Made by a program: the position numbers and the translations under genes
In this document: positions 8,472-17,072 of the stretch, piece after piece
Position numbering within the stretch: position 1 is the stretch's first letter
How the letters are laid out: the number at the start of each line of letters is the position of its first letter
Notes under the pieces: generated by a model
What the model saw: the letters and a program-made list of their open reading frames with translations, nothing else
Database searches by the model: none
What the model was told of the DNA's origin: nothing
DNA from: Citrobacter sp. Marseille-Q6884
GTDB taxonomy: Bacteria > Pseudomonadota > Gammaproteobacteria > Enterobacterales > Enterobacteriaceae
DNA: 64,000 nucleotides
Assembly: GCF_945906775.1 (NCBI RefSeq)
Contig: NZ_CAMDRE010000003.1
Location: 225,488 to 289,487 of the forward strand
Reading direction: 5' to 3'

Positions 8472-8954
8472 ATGACTAATCATACAAACTGGACTGGAGA
8501 CCTGACCGAAGGCGCAACTATATTTGTAGCCACACCAGATGGCCAGCTCAGCAAATGTAGAGTCGAGTCCGTTCGAGACCGACATTTCTCGGTCGAGGGT
8601 ATTGAACGTGAATTCGATAAGTTGAATGCCTGCTCAGTTGATGGGTTACTACACTCTTACCCCGACGATTTCGAGTCGAGGGAGTTATTTGGTCTGTGCC
8701 AGCAAAAAAACAGGCTCAAGTCTCTGCAAATTGATTCATTATCGTTACAGCAAGTCCAGTACATGCTGGCTGGCCTGGAACTTGCCAGGAAGAGATATGG
8801 ATACCAGTACCGAGGCAGCAAAGCCGTAGATACCAATCAGAAGGGTAGACTGGCCATGAGCATTGATGATTCGCTTCACCCAATTCAGATCGCTTATATA
8901 CTGGCAGGTTTAAAATTATCTCTCCTTCAAACAGAGGTGAACCATGACTGCTAA
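8472..8954 (+). CDS. Unknown soluble protein
   Basis: A 160-residue protein I do not recognise. The N-terminal part (GATIFVATPDGQLSKCRVES) looks like a small beta domain. The C-terminal part has two similar helical stretches, LSLQQVQYMLAGLELARK and LHPIQIAYILAGLKLSLL, which look like an internal repeat. There is no signal peptide. It follows a gap of about 97 bases and has GGAG upstream of its ATG. Its end overlaps the next gene by 11 bases. Confidence 0.65.
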   Translation: MTNHTNWTGDLTEGATIFVATPDGQLSKCRVESVRDRHFSVEGIEREFDKLNACSVDGLLHSYPDDFESRELFGLCQQKNRLKSLQIDSLSLQQVQYMLAGLELARKRYGYQYRGSKAVDTNQKGRLAMSIDDSLHPIQIAYILAGLKLSLLQTEVNHDC

Positions 8955-9384
8955 CCAACGTAAACGTCCTTCGCGTAACAATCGAGCTGTCCAGTTAACG
9001 TCCGAGCAGCTGGTAGAAGCGAAGACGCTTGACCTGAAAGCCCACCATTCGTTTAAAAACCTTATGGGTCTTGCTGCAATCAGTGTCGTGGTGTTTGTCT
9101 GTCTTGGCTCCTTGATCCATAAACAACGCTCAGTAATGAACGAATGGGACCTGGGTGAAGTGATCAGAGGCGTTGATTTGAAAGCCGGAACCCTCGCAAA
9201 AAACAACTTTTTCATCACCAACAAAGGGCAGTTTGAAGCAAGTGGCGTTACAGTGTCACTTACGGGTACAAAACTGAAATTACAGCAGCATCAGGACGGA
9301 AAATATTACGTTTGTAATTCTGCAACAGGTGATTGTGTTCTGGTATCCGATGTACAAGCTGAAAAAATTCGTGACCAGCTGTAG
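8944..9384 (+). CDS. Small membrane protein, unknown function
   Basis: A 146-residue protein with a basic N-terminus (QRKRPSRNNRAVQ), one membrane segment around residues 38-56 (LMGLAAISVVVFVCLGSLI) and a C-terminal domain likely outside the cytoplasm. The tail contains two cysteines (YVCNSATGDCVL) that could pair. The start overlaps the previous gene by 11 bases, which supports co-translation. I do not recognise a family. Confidence 0.65.
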   Translation: MTANQRKRPSRNNRAVQLTSEQLVEAKTLDLKAHHSFKNLMGLAAISVVVFVCLGSLIHKQRSVMNEWDLGEVIRGVDLKAGTLAKNNFFITNKGQFEASGVTVSLTGTKLKLQQHQDGKYYVCNSATGDCVLVSDVQAEKIRDQL

Positions 9385-9435
9385 CGAGGGGAAAATATCG
9401 GTTACTGTCACCGGTAACCGAAGGAACCTTCGTAT

Positions 9436-10020
9436 ATGTCACGACAAGAAGCCGCAACGCAGTTATTTATGTCTGCACCACCAGCAAGTATTGATGTCGT
9501 TATTGAGCAGCTGGAAAGGGACGCTCAAGCAGCCGGTATCGATATCCATACAATCTCTGTAATGGCCAGCCTGTTACGTGATCGAATAGAAGCATACAGT
9601 GACGTGCTTAAAATCGAGCCTGAGCGGGTGATACACGCACTTGAGGTACTGCGAGGTACGGAAGTGCCGTGGGCTTTTTACACTCCGTCCAGGCTACCTG
9701 AGCTTGAAGATGTTCATTGCTGGGAAACTCCTCACGATTTTGACCAAGACCTAGGTGAACACCAGCTGCGGCGCTATATTTGCCCTAAATGCGAGCATGA
9801 ATCAACCGACCCAATGCGCTGCACGGCTGGCCATGCTCCTGGAGTTAACCAGTATCCTGAAAGCTGTGATGCCACTATCTGGAATTCGCCCGATTCTTGG
9901 GATAGTATTAACCCTATAATAAAATTAATTATCAAATCTACGTTCCTGGCTGACCTGACTGTTCATACAATCTTCTATCCGAAAGGGTTGAAGCTTCCTG
10001 AAATTCAGGACGTTGAGTAG
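9436..10020 (+). CDS. Unknown protein with a putative zinc-binding cluster
   Basis: A 194-residue protein. Around residues 115-145 there is a Cys/His-rich stretch (CPKC, then RC, GH and SC) that could hold one zinc. The N-terminal 90 residues are helical. I do not recognise the family. It is the last gene before a strong rho-independent terminator at 10067, so the run of same-strand genes starting with the clamp probably ends here. Confidence 0.6.
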   Translation: MSRQEAATQLFMSAPPASIDVVIEQLERDAQAAGIDIHTISVMASLLRDRIEAYSDVLKIEPERVIHALEVLRGTEVPWAFYTPSRLPELEDVHCWETPHDFDQDLGEHQLRRYICPKCEHESTDPMRCTAGHAPGVNQYPESCDATIWNSPDSWDSINPIIKLIIKSTFLADLTVHTIFYPKGLKLPEIQDVE

Positions 10021-10066
10021 TCTGCTTCGGGCTCTGTGATCTGATAGTTATATATACCTCATTTAA

Positions 10067-10092
10067 GACCCCTTACTGGGGTCTCTTTTTTT
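10067..10092 (+). terminator. Rho-independent terminator
   Basis: Perfect 6-bp stem GACCCC / GGGGTC with a TTACT loop followed by TCTTTTTTT. It closes the gene run 1776-10020. Confidence 0.85.
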
Positions 10093-10211
10093 GGACTTCC
10101 GCCGTGCTATGTACTTCACGGTATCCCCAAATATCCCGGCTTATGTAGTTCGTCGATTTGCTTCGTCACCTGCCATACCTGTCTCATAATTTCTCTATTT
10201 GGAGAAATCTG

Positions 10212-11707
10212 ATGAACCTACCGACAGCTGTATTAGCGAATAACGATGAAAATGAATCAGACGTCCTCAGCCTTTATGCTAATCCCGTAGACAGTCAAAG
10301 TGGCCTCATTGAACATGACGGCTTTCAAAAACTAAATGCCATGCGCGATCTGCTGGTGGAATACAACACAACACTGAAGCACATGCAGGCCATGTATGAT
10401 GCAGTGATGCGGAACCGGCATGATGAAGCATGGCGCATGTTCTGTGATTCTTGTGACAATTCCATCAAATATACGCTGGCTGTAGAAAATTTGTTCTGTA
10501 TAGAACGGGCCCGCTGTGCTCTCGATGAAAAGTACTGGCAAAAGCTGCTCGATCTGACCGGCGTAAAACCATTTATGCCCACCGAAAGATACGATGACTG
10601 GAACGAAGGATTGAGGGCATGGCGAAAATCATCAGAATCAAATTTTGAGAAGCTTAAGCCTGTACCCTTCAACGAAGAAAGTATCTTTTCTACCGCATTC
10701 GCATTGAATGAAGAGAAAAAAGACTACTTCGCCCAGATGGTTCATGGTGTGTTTGAAAAGCTCTCCGCTCTGCATAAGACTAACCGTGCCCAGGGCTTCA
10801 GCAACAAACTCATCATAGCCAGCTGCTTACCAAGTAGAGATAACCGCAGATCCTATGACTATCTCAACTATTTTAATGACCTTCGTAAGGTTATTGGACT
10901 GATGTATGGACGAAGCGGTGCTGAGGATGTGAATTCGGCTGCGGTCAAAGAGTACATGATGAGTAACCCTGGCGAATGGGTAAGTATTGATAACGATAGT
11001 CTTAAAGTGAAGGGGTTTATTAACGGCAATGTGCATATCCTGATTGAGGAGGAAACTTGTGACAATCTCAATCTGGTACTATCCCATTTAATGCCAGGCT
11101 GCATTCCTCTCGATCGCCGATACACCACCGGCCATAACTCCGCAAGAACTGTAAAAACCAATGAATATCGGTCGCAGTTGATATCATTCTCTGCTGTTAA
11201 CTCCTTAATATCATATGCCACTGACCATTTGAACGCGGGCAAACACCTGTCACCGGGGCCGCACACTTTTATCCTGCGGGACAACCAGTCTGTTAGTGAG
11301 AAAAAAGAACTGGTGAACATATGGGAGTCATTGGGTGCTGTCAGAAGATATAGAGAAGTATATGACTTTGACTTTAGCCCCGTTGAAGCATTCAAACTTC
11401 TGGCATTACATGGTTCTATACCTGACCGCTATACGCACCAGTTCTATGCAACGGTCGGAGAACTCCAGAAACGAGCAATTGATGAATGTATGGTGGCTTC
11501 AGGTATGCGTTTGCTGGAACCGAATATCGGTCTTGGTGCGCTACTGAAAGGGTTACCAGAGGGGGTGGATGTTACTGGTTTTGATATACACCCCGCAGCT
11601 GTTGCAATTACTGGCCTGCGCTGGAACGTCACCCTTAATGATTTTCTATTGGTCAAGCCTGAAAATACCGGCTTGTTTGAAAGAATTCTGATGAATCCTC
11701 CATTTAG
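10212..11707 (+). pseudogene. DUF4942-type DNA methyltransferase, 3' end removed by ISKpn26
   Basis: About 499 codons of a plasmid protein resembling DUF4942 proteins, with a helical N-terminal region and a class I methyltransferase core near the C-terminus. The core shows an AdoMet-binding segment (LLEPNIGLGALL), FDIHPAA at the second strand, and the catalytic motif NPPF. The sequence stops immediately after NPPF, where ISKpn26 copy 2 begins at 11708, so the rest of the catalytic domain is missing and the product reads into the element (REGANKFLI, then stop). The ATG at 10212 has a GGAG site. Such proteins are often suspected of anti-restriction or plasmid maintenance roles; this copy is probably inactive. 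Confidence 0.75.
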
Positions 11708-12903
11708 GGAAGGTGCGAACAAGTTCCTGATATGAGATCATCATATTCATCCGGAGCGCATCCCAGAGGGACATCATGAGCCATCAACTCACCTTCGCCG
11801 ATAGTGAATTCAGCACTAAGCGCCGTCAGACCCGAAAAGAGATTTTCCTCTCCCGCATGGAGCAGATTCTGCCATGGCAGAATATGACCGCTGTCATCGA
11901 GCCGTTTTATCCCAAGGCGGGCAATGGCCGACGGCCCTATCCGCTGGAGACCATGCTGCGTATTCACTGCATGCAGCATTGGTACAACCTGAGCGACGGT
12001 GCCATGGAAGATGCCCTGTACGAAATCGCCTCCATGCGCCTGTTTGCCCGATTATCCCTGGATAGCGCCCTGCCGGATCGCACCACCATCATGAATTTCC
12101 GCCACCTGCTCGAGCAGCATCAACTGGCCCGTCAATTGTTCAAGACCATCAATCGCTGGCTGGCCGAAGCAGGCGTCATGATGACCCAAGGCACTTTGGT
12201 GGATGCCACCATCATTGAGGCACCCAGCTCGACCAAGAACAAAGAGCAGCAACGCGATCCGGAGATGCATCAGACCAAGAAAGGCAATCAGTGGCACTTT
12301 GGCATGAAGGCCCACATTGGTGTCGATGCCAAGAGTGGCCTGACCCACAGCCTGGTCACCACCGCGGCCAACGAGCATGACCTCAATCAGCTGGGTAATC
12401 TGCTTCATGGAGAGGAGCAATTTGTCTCAGCCGATGCCGGCTACCAAGGAGCGCCACAGCGCGAGGAGCTGGCCGAGGTGGATGTGGACTGGCTGATCGC
12501 CGAGCGTCCCGGCAAGGTAAAAACCTTGAAGCAGCATCCGCGCAAGAACAAAACGGCCATCAACATCGAATACATGAAAGCCAGCATCCGTGCCAGGGTG
12601 GAGCACCCGTTTCGCATCATCAAGCGGCAGTTCGGCTTCGTGAAAGCCAGATACAAGGGGCTGCTGAAAAACGATAACCAACTGGCGATGTTATTCACCC
12701 TGGCCAACCTGTTTCGGGTGGACCAAATGATACGTCAGTGGGAGAGATCTCAGTAAAAACCGGAAATAACGCCAGAAATGGTGGAAAAAATAGCCTAAAT
12801 AGGCTGATTCGATGTGTTTGCGGGAAAAAAATCGGCCCAGATCCGCGAAATTTTAATCAGCGAGTCAGCTTGGGAAGAAATGACCTGCTTATTCGCACCT
12901 TCC
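11708..12903 (+). mobile_element. IS5-family element, ISKpn26-like, copy 2
   Basis: A 1196-bp copy in the opposite orientation to copy 1. The inner (left) flank is TTAG (11704-11707) and the outer (right) flank is CTAA (12904-12907). With copy 1 it bounds a 12,483-bp block whose outer flanks are both CTAA, a permitted IS5 target. Confidence 0.93.
11776..12756 (+). CDS. IS5-family transposase (copy 2)
   Basis: A 326-residue intact transposase, identical to copy 1 except at NMTAVIEP (residues 36-43), where copy 1 has NMVEVIEP. The AGGGACATC sequence before the ATG supplies its ribosome-binding site. Confidence 0.95.
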   Translation: MSHQLTFADSEFSTKRRQTRKEIFLSRMEQILPWQNMTAVIEPFYPKAGNGRRPYPLETMLRIHCMQHWYNLSDGAMEDALYEIASMRLFARLSLDSALPDRTTIMNFRHLLEQHQLARQLFKTINRWLAEAGVMMTQGTLVDATIIEAPSSTKNKEQQRDPEMHQTKKGNQWHFGMKAHIGVDAKSGLTHSLVTTAANEHDLNQLGNLLHGEEQFVSADAGYQGAPQREELAEVDVDWLIAERPGKVKTLKQHPRKNKTAINIEYMKASIRARVEHPFRIIKRQFGFVKARYKGLLKNDNQLAMLFTLANLFRVDQMIRQWERSQ

Positions 12904-13364
12904 CTAATCTTGAACCAGGTGTGATATCCCGAATGCGTGAGTCCCTTAAAGCTAAGCTGGATGCTGATCGCATCCGTAAGAAGCGTGAAGGTAAGCGTAT
13001 TTACCGTTGTCCATTATTTATTATGTGGGCTAAAGAATATTCCGAATCGGGTAAATGCCACTACCACATTTGTCTGCTGTTCAACAAAGACGCTTACTAC
13101 CACCTTGGGGATTACGAACGAGAAGACAACCTGAGAGGGATGATTACAGGTGCATGGTACAGCGCTCTAGCGTTGCAACGGGATGATTGCCCTGACCTGG
13201 TGACATTCCCTGATAACTGTCGTTACGTACTAGATAACGAAGACCCTGACTTTGAGGATCATTACCAGGCACTGCTAACCCGGCTGGACTACCTGACCAA
13301 AGTTGAGTCTAAAGTGTTTGGTGAAGGGGATCGTAACTTCGGCTGTAGCCAAATCGATCTGTAA
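12904..13364 (+). pseudogene. 3' part of inovirus Gp2 / YagK-YfjJ-like gene
   Basis: The distal 152 codons of the gene begun at 233. It contains the family's diagnostic segments: FIMWAKEYSESGKCHYHICLL, YYHLGDY, LVTFPDNCRYVLD, and RLDYLTKVESKVFGEGDRNFG near the end. The HYH and the LTK...KVFG blocks are what I recognise as the YagK/YfjJ C-terminal (inovirus Gp2) family. Joined to 233-420 across CTAA it reads in frame (645 bases, 214 residues). Without the 5' part it lacks a normal start. Confidence 0.8.
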
Positions 13365-13373
13365 GTCGGCAAT

Positions 13374-13394
13374 GGCCTTCTCAGTGAGAAGGCC
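13374..13394 (+). terminator. Hairpin after the Gp2-like gene
   Basis: A 10-bp perfect stem GGCCTTCTCA / TGAGAAGGCC sharing a G in the turn, followed by ATATTTG rather than a clean T-run. It lies between the convergent Gp2-like and res genes and may act in both directions. Confidence 0.5.
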
Positions 13395-13454
13395 ATATTT
13401 GTATTGCCTCAACTAATTACTGAAATGCAGTTTCGTTACGCAATTTTCTATAGA

Positions 13455-16028
13455 TTACTGATAGTCATCAGCAAGTCCGCTACTAAATAACGTTTCTGCA
13501 TTTTCAGCATTAGCAACAGCATCCTGCACATCCTGCCGTTTCAAATCTAACACCCGTAATTTACCTTTTACTTCGGCGACGGATTCGATTCGCCTGTAAG
13601 CATCAGGATGGTGTTCGGCATATAGCGCCAGTCCTTTCAGTTTAGGCAAGGCATCAGCCAGATGCAGGCCATGTGGATCTACCAGGTCCACAATCATTTC
13701 GCCATCCTGTTCGGCAAAGAACAGGAAATCGGGACGAACAATCTTGTACTGTTCAGCTTCAACATAAGCGATTCCCAGTGACGACTGCCCTGTGTACTGT
13801 GGATTACGATACCAGAAAGCAAATCCTTCACGTTTGGTTTCGATCTCAAAAACCTTGGTTTCCCAATGGTTCAACAGAGCCGGATAGATCCCGTTTTCGT
13901 CACACAACAAATGGTGTTTCCAGACTGGAAGGTCAGCTTCCTTTTCACCTTCACGCACCCTGGTCATTTCAAACTTGTTCGCCGGCCTGACCAGATCCAC
14001 ATCCTGCGGTTCGGTACTCATTTCGACGATTTGACGATAGGCCTCTTTACGCTCATCTTTCAATGACTTGATTTGCGGTGTGTACTCGGCCAGCCACGCC
14101 TTCGCCAGTCTATCGGCCTCGCCATCGAAGTAATCCTGCACCTCCATCACCAGCCCCATGCCAGCAACGGTCACACGAGCTTCCATGATTGCTTCCAAAT
14201 ACTCCTCAGCATCCTCTTCTCGATCCGCGACCTTATCGGCCAGATATTCGACATAGGTACGTGAAACATCCGGGCTGAAAATTCGGGCTGCACGCCGGTA
14301 GGCGTCATCAATCACCGTTACGTCCGCCTCCTCCCAGAATTCGTTGAAGGTCATTGCTTTGTTCTTGAGGCTGGCAACCACAGCCTTACCATCTACGACG
14401 AGCACTGCATTGCGTTTGTTTTTGATTTTCTCGGCATTTTCTATCTGGAACTTGTCCAGAACAGCGTGCAAAGCAGCATGGGCTTTCCTGACTGCCCCAT
14501 CAAGAATGCCGTCATCAACCAGTTCCTGTGCCAGCGCGGTCAGACGTCTGGCGGGTCTGGCTCCTTTCTGTGGTCGGGTTTGCGAAGGTAGCGCTTCAAA
14601 TGCTTCCCATACGGCAGTTGAAGCAGCCGGGTTAGGTTTCATCTCCACAGGGTTAACCAGGATGCGTCCGCTTGGAGGAGAGGTATCATCGCCCTTAAAC
14701 AAGGTATTGACGACATCTCTCACGGTATTGGTATTAAACTTGGGCAACAGGCATTCTACAGAGTTTAAACGCTCATTACCCGGAATACGCCTCGCCAATG
14801 GGGTACGCACCATACGCCCCAACAATTGCGTAATATGCGTCCTGTGGCTGGCTGCGCGGAAGGAAACCATCACTTCGGCACGTGGGCAATCCCAGCCAGT
14901 GCTGATGGCATCTTTAGCAATCAGTACTCGCATCCAGGTTGATTCCTGCACCCGCTGCGGTTCAATATAAGGCACCTGATGTTGGCCGAAACGTTGTGTG
15001 GTGTGTTCACCGAAGACATGAGCAACACTGTCAATGGACAATTCAGGATAACGGGAGAATAACGTATCCAGCCAACGCCCCACCTCATTCGGGTCAGGCG
15101 TATTAGGTACCTGGAATACCATTAGCGGCACTACTTCGCGCACGGTTTCCTGCTGTCTTGCGTACTCTGCCCAGGCATCGGTCGCTTCCCTGAGTTTGTC
15201 GGCAGCACGGCGTACCCACACGGTATCGAAGTCACCAGCTTCATCAGGCACACCCAGAATGATATCGTCCTTGATAAGTCCAGATTCCTGCACTTTAGCG
15301 GGGTCAACCACCACATTCGGCAGTTTGACATGATGACCAGCATTGGCAATGGCTTTGTCGAAACGTTCAACTGTGGCGGAAATACCCCACACTACTGGAA
15401 TACCCTTCACTCCAGCCGAACCATTGATAAGCCGTTGTACAATAGTACTCTTAGCAGCTTCACTGGAAGCCGTTGACGAGCCCATCCCTCTGTGCGCTTC
15501 ATCCAGCACTAAGTAAAGGGTCAGATCCGGGTCTTCGATGGTGTTCTGGATGGTATCCCACAGCGTATAAGCCTGTGCATCAGGGGCTGCTTCGAAAAGG
15601 CCGCCTTTATCATCGAACCCGCGCACCACGAGGCTTTTTTTGCCAAACTTCTGCGTGTTAAGGAAATAGATTTTTCCAGCCTGAAACTTACGCCGACTGA
15701 AGGGATGTTCAACTACCACCATATCGTTGTAGTTGATACGGTCACTCGCCTCCATCAGGCGAAAACGGGTTTGCTCATTCAGTGCTGGATCATCACTGAA
15801 CCAGATCACCACCGCGCCGGGATCTGCATCGAAATTAAATTCGTCGTCACCATGAAACAATGCTTCAAATGCAGCAGCAGCCATGACGGTCTTACCCGCA
15901 CCGGTTACAGCCGTTAAAGAGAAGGCGCTTTTGTCGCTCTCGTTGTGCCAGTAACGTCGAGCCTTCCTGAGATTCGCCAGAGCATCATGTACCGCATCGC
16001 GCTGATAGTCCTTGAGAGTAAATTTCAT
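13455..16028 (-). CDS. Type III restriction-like DEAD/DEAH helicase (Res)
   Basis: An 857-residue superfamily 2 helicase of the type III restriction (Res) class. Motif I is VTGAGKT (about residues 41-47), motif II is LDEAHRG (about 172), motif III is ISAT, and motif VI is QLLGRMVRTPLARR. The C-terminal region contains RPDFLFF followed by MIVDLVDPHG, a PD-type nuclease-like fold in which the usual E-x-K is replaced by D-L-V-D, so nuclease activity is uncertain. The start at 16028 overlaps the stop of the upstream methyltransferase (ATGA), the usual mod-res arrangement. Because mod is truncated, the system should not work as a modification-restriction pair. Confidence 0.8.
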   Translation of the reverse strand: MKFTLKDYQRDAVHDALANLRKARRYWHNESDKSAFSLTAVTGAGKTVMAAAAFEALFHGDDEFNFDADPGAVVIWFSDDPALNEQTRFRLMEASDRINYNDMVVVEHPFSRRKFQAGKIYFLNTQKFGKKSLVVRGFDDKGGLFEAAPDAQAYTLWDTIQNTIEDPDLTLYLVLDEAHRGMGSSTASSEAAKSTIVQRLINGSAGVKGIPVVWGISATVERFDKAIANAGHHVKLPNVVVDPAKVQESGLIKDDIILGVPDEAGDFDTVWVRRAADKLREATDAWAEYARQQETVREVVPLMVFQVPNTPDPNEVGRWLDTLFSRYPELSIDSVAHVFGEHTTQRFGQHQVPYIEPQRVQESTWMRVLIAKDAISTGWDCPRAEVMVSFRAASHRTHITQLLGRMVRTPLARRIPGNERLNSVECLLPKFNTNTVRDVVNTLFKGDDTSPPSGRILVNPVEMKPNPAASTAVWEAFEALPSQTRPQKGARPARRLTALAQELVDDGILDGAVRKAHAALHAVLDKFQIENAEKIKNKRNAVLVVDGKAVVASLKNKAMTFNEFWEEADVTVIDDAYRRAARIFSPDVSRTYVEYLADKVADREEDAEEYLEAIMEARVTVAGMGLVMEVQDYFDGEADRLAKAWLAEYTPQIKSLKDERKEAYRQIVEMSTEPQDVDLVRPANKFEMTRVREGEKEADLPVWKHHLLCDENGIYPALLNHWETKVFEIETKREGFAFWYRNPQYTGQSSLGIAYVEAEQYKIVRPDFLFFAEQDGEMIVDLVDPHGLHLADALPKLKGLALYAEHHPDAYRRIESVAEVKGKLRVLDLKRQDVQDAVANAENAETLFSSGLADDYQ

Positions 16029-16615
16029 TCTGTCCATTCCCCACTGGTGAAGCTGAAATTGGTCAGGTACGACTCGTATAACCGCACTGGTTCAACATCT
16101 TTTGGCAAACGTTTTGTTACAGACTGGAAGTGACGGTCATCATCAGTAACGATGAAAGCCACGCACACGCCACTGGAGGTATCAATGGCTTCAATGAATG
16201 GGGTTGCTTGGTCTACATCTAGCAGTAGACCGTACGCATCGGTCACTTCCCATCCTTTAGTAGGTATTTTTTCAATACGTTCGCCGCGCGCACCCGCGCG
16301 TAGCCATAGCAACGGCGCAATGCGAACAAAGGCCAAGTTGTGGCTAACCGACTTCTCAGCTTCGTAGGTCAGAGTGAAAAACTCGGCATTTTCCTCAAAA
16401 CCGTCAGACATTGGGAACTCGTCTGTAAACCTATAATTGACCTTAATCGGTTGTTCATTCGGCGTTTTGCCTGTGATAGCAGCTTGTACACGTGGTTTGG
16501 TGATATAATCACAGATCCCCCACTTTTCCCAATCAGGATCTCCAGGCCTTAAGCCCTGTTCGCGCAATTTTTTCTGTTCGTCGGCAGCGACTTCGTTGTT
16601 AGTGACGGAGATGCA
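16025..16615 (-). pseudogene. 3' part of the DNA methyltransferase (mod) partner of res
   Basis: About 196 codons of open frame ending in TGA at 16025-16027, overlapping the res start. The visible part (DPDWEKWGICDYITKPRVQAA, FVRIAPLLWLRAG, YLTNFSFTSGEWTE) contains no AdoMet-binding or NPPY motif, so it is the C-terminal portion of a larger protein. Position, coupling to res and size suggest a type III Mod subunit. Its upstream boundary at about 16615 is a direct join to the 5' end of yqjI with no insertion sequence between them. Confidence 0.6.
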
Positions 16616-16836
16616 CTGGCGACGACCACCACCTCCGCCGCGACCGTGGCGGCGTCCGCACCCTGTTCGTGGTGATGTTCCTGGTGACAGCCTGCGTGGC
16701 GATGCTCTTCACTTTTGCAGCAGCCTGCATGGTGCTCACTGTGGCGGCTTTCGTGGTGATGTCCTTCACCCTTGCAGCAGCCTTCGTGTTGGTGCTCTGT
16801 ATGTTTACAGCAACCTTCATGATGGTTTTGCATCAT
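16616..16836 (-). pseudogene. yqjI: 5' fragment of yqjI, frameshifted
   Basis: YqjI is a nickel-responsive PadR-type repressor of the divergent yqjH. This fragment holds only its N-terminal His/Cys-rich metal-binding tail (repeats of EGCCK and HAGC) and the Gly/Arg-rich stretch GRGGGGGRRQ. The tail and the Gly/Arg stretch are in different frames; adding one G to the GGG run near 16670 restores a YqjI-like order, so a one-base deletion is likely. The PadR DNA-binding domain is absent, replaced by the mod fragment. AGGAG lies just before the tandem ATGs at 16836 and 16833. No functional repressor is expected. Confidence 0.75.
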
Positions 16837-16852
16837 CGTCTCCTGATGTTAT

Positions 16853-16866
16853 TTAGATATATCTAA
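16853..16866. promoter_or_regulatory. Palindrome in yqjI-yqjH control region (candidate YqjI operator)
   Basis: A perfect 14-bp palindrome TTAGATATATCTAA, with related half-sites TATATCTAA at 16869-16877 and TTTAGATATAT near 17037-17047. Repeats of this kind flank both promoters of the divergent pair, as expected for an autoregulating repressor. Since yqjI is truncated here, the operator may be unoccupied unless a chromosomal YqjI acts in trans. Confidence 0.5.
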
Positions 16867-16992
16867 TTTATATCTAAAGTTTATCGACTTGCAAGTCTAT
16901 AAAATAATTTTTGTTTAATTTAATGATTATTAATGGTTTTTATGGATTGCTGATAGCTGTTTAATCTCAAGCTGACTATATCAAAAAAGTGC

Positions 16993-17024
16993 TTGCAATC
17001 TTTTTGATTAGCAATCATTATCAT
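16993..17024 (+). promoter_or_regulatory. yqjH promoter with overlapping Fur box
   Basis: TTGCAA (16993-16998), a 17-base spacer and CATTAT (17016-17021) form a plausible sigma-70 promoter. The -10 region lies inside GATTAGCAATCATTATCAT (17006-17024), whose right half AATCATTATC matches the Fur consensus. This predicts iron repression of yqjH. Confidence 0.6.
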
Positions 17025-17072
17025 TTAAAAATAAATTTAGATATATCGTATTATCTTCACGAAGGCGAAAAA

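Noticed and set aside
16549..16836. A His/Cys-rich small metallothionein-like gene
   Set aside because: The repeats match the N-terminal tail of YqjI, the gene is divergent from yqjH and the end is a frameshifted fusion, so it is a yqjI fragment, not an independent protein.
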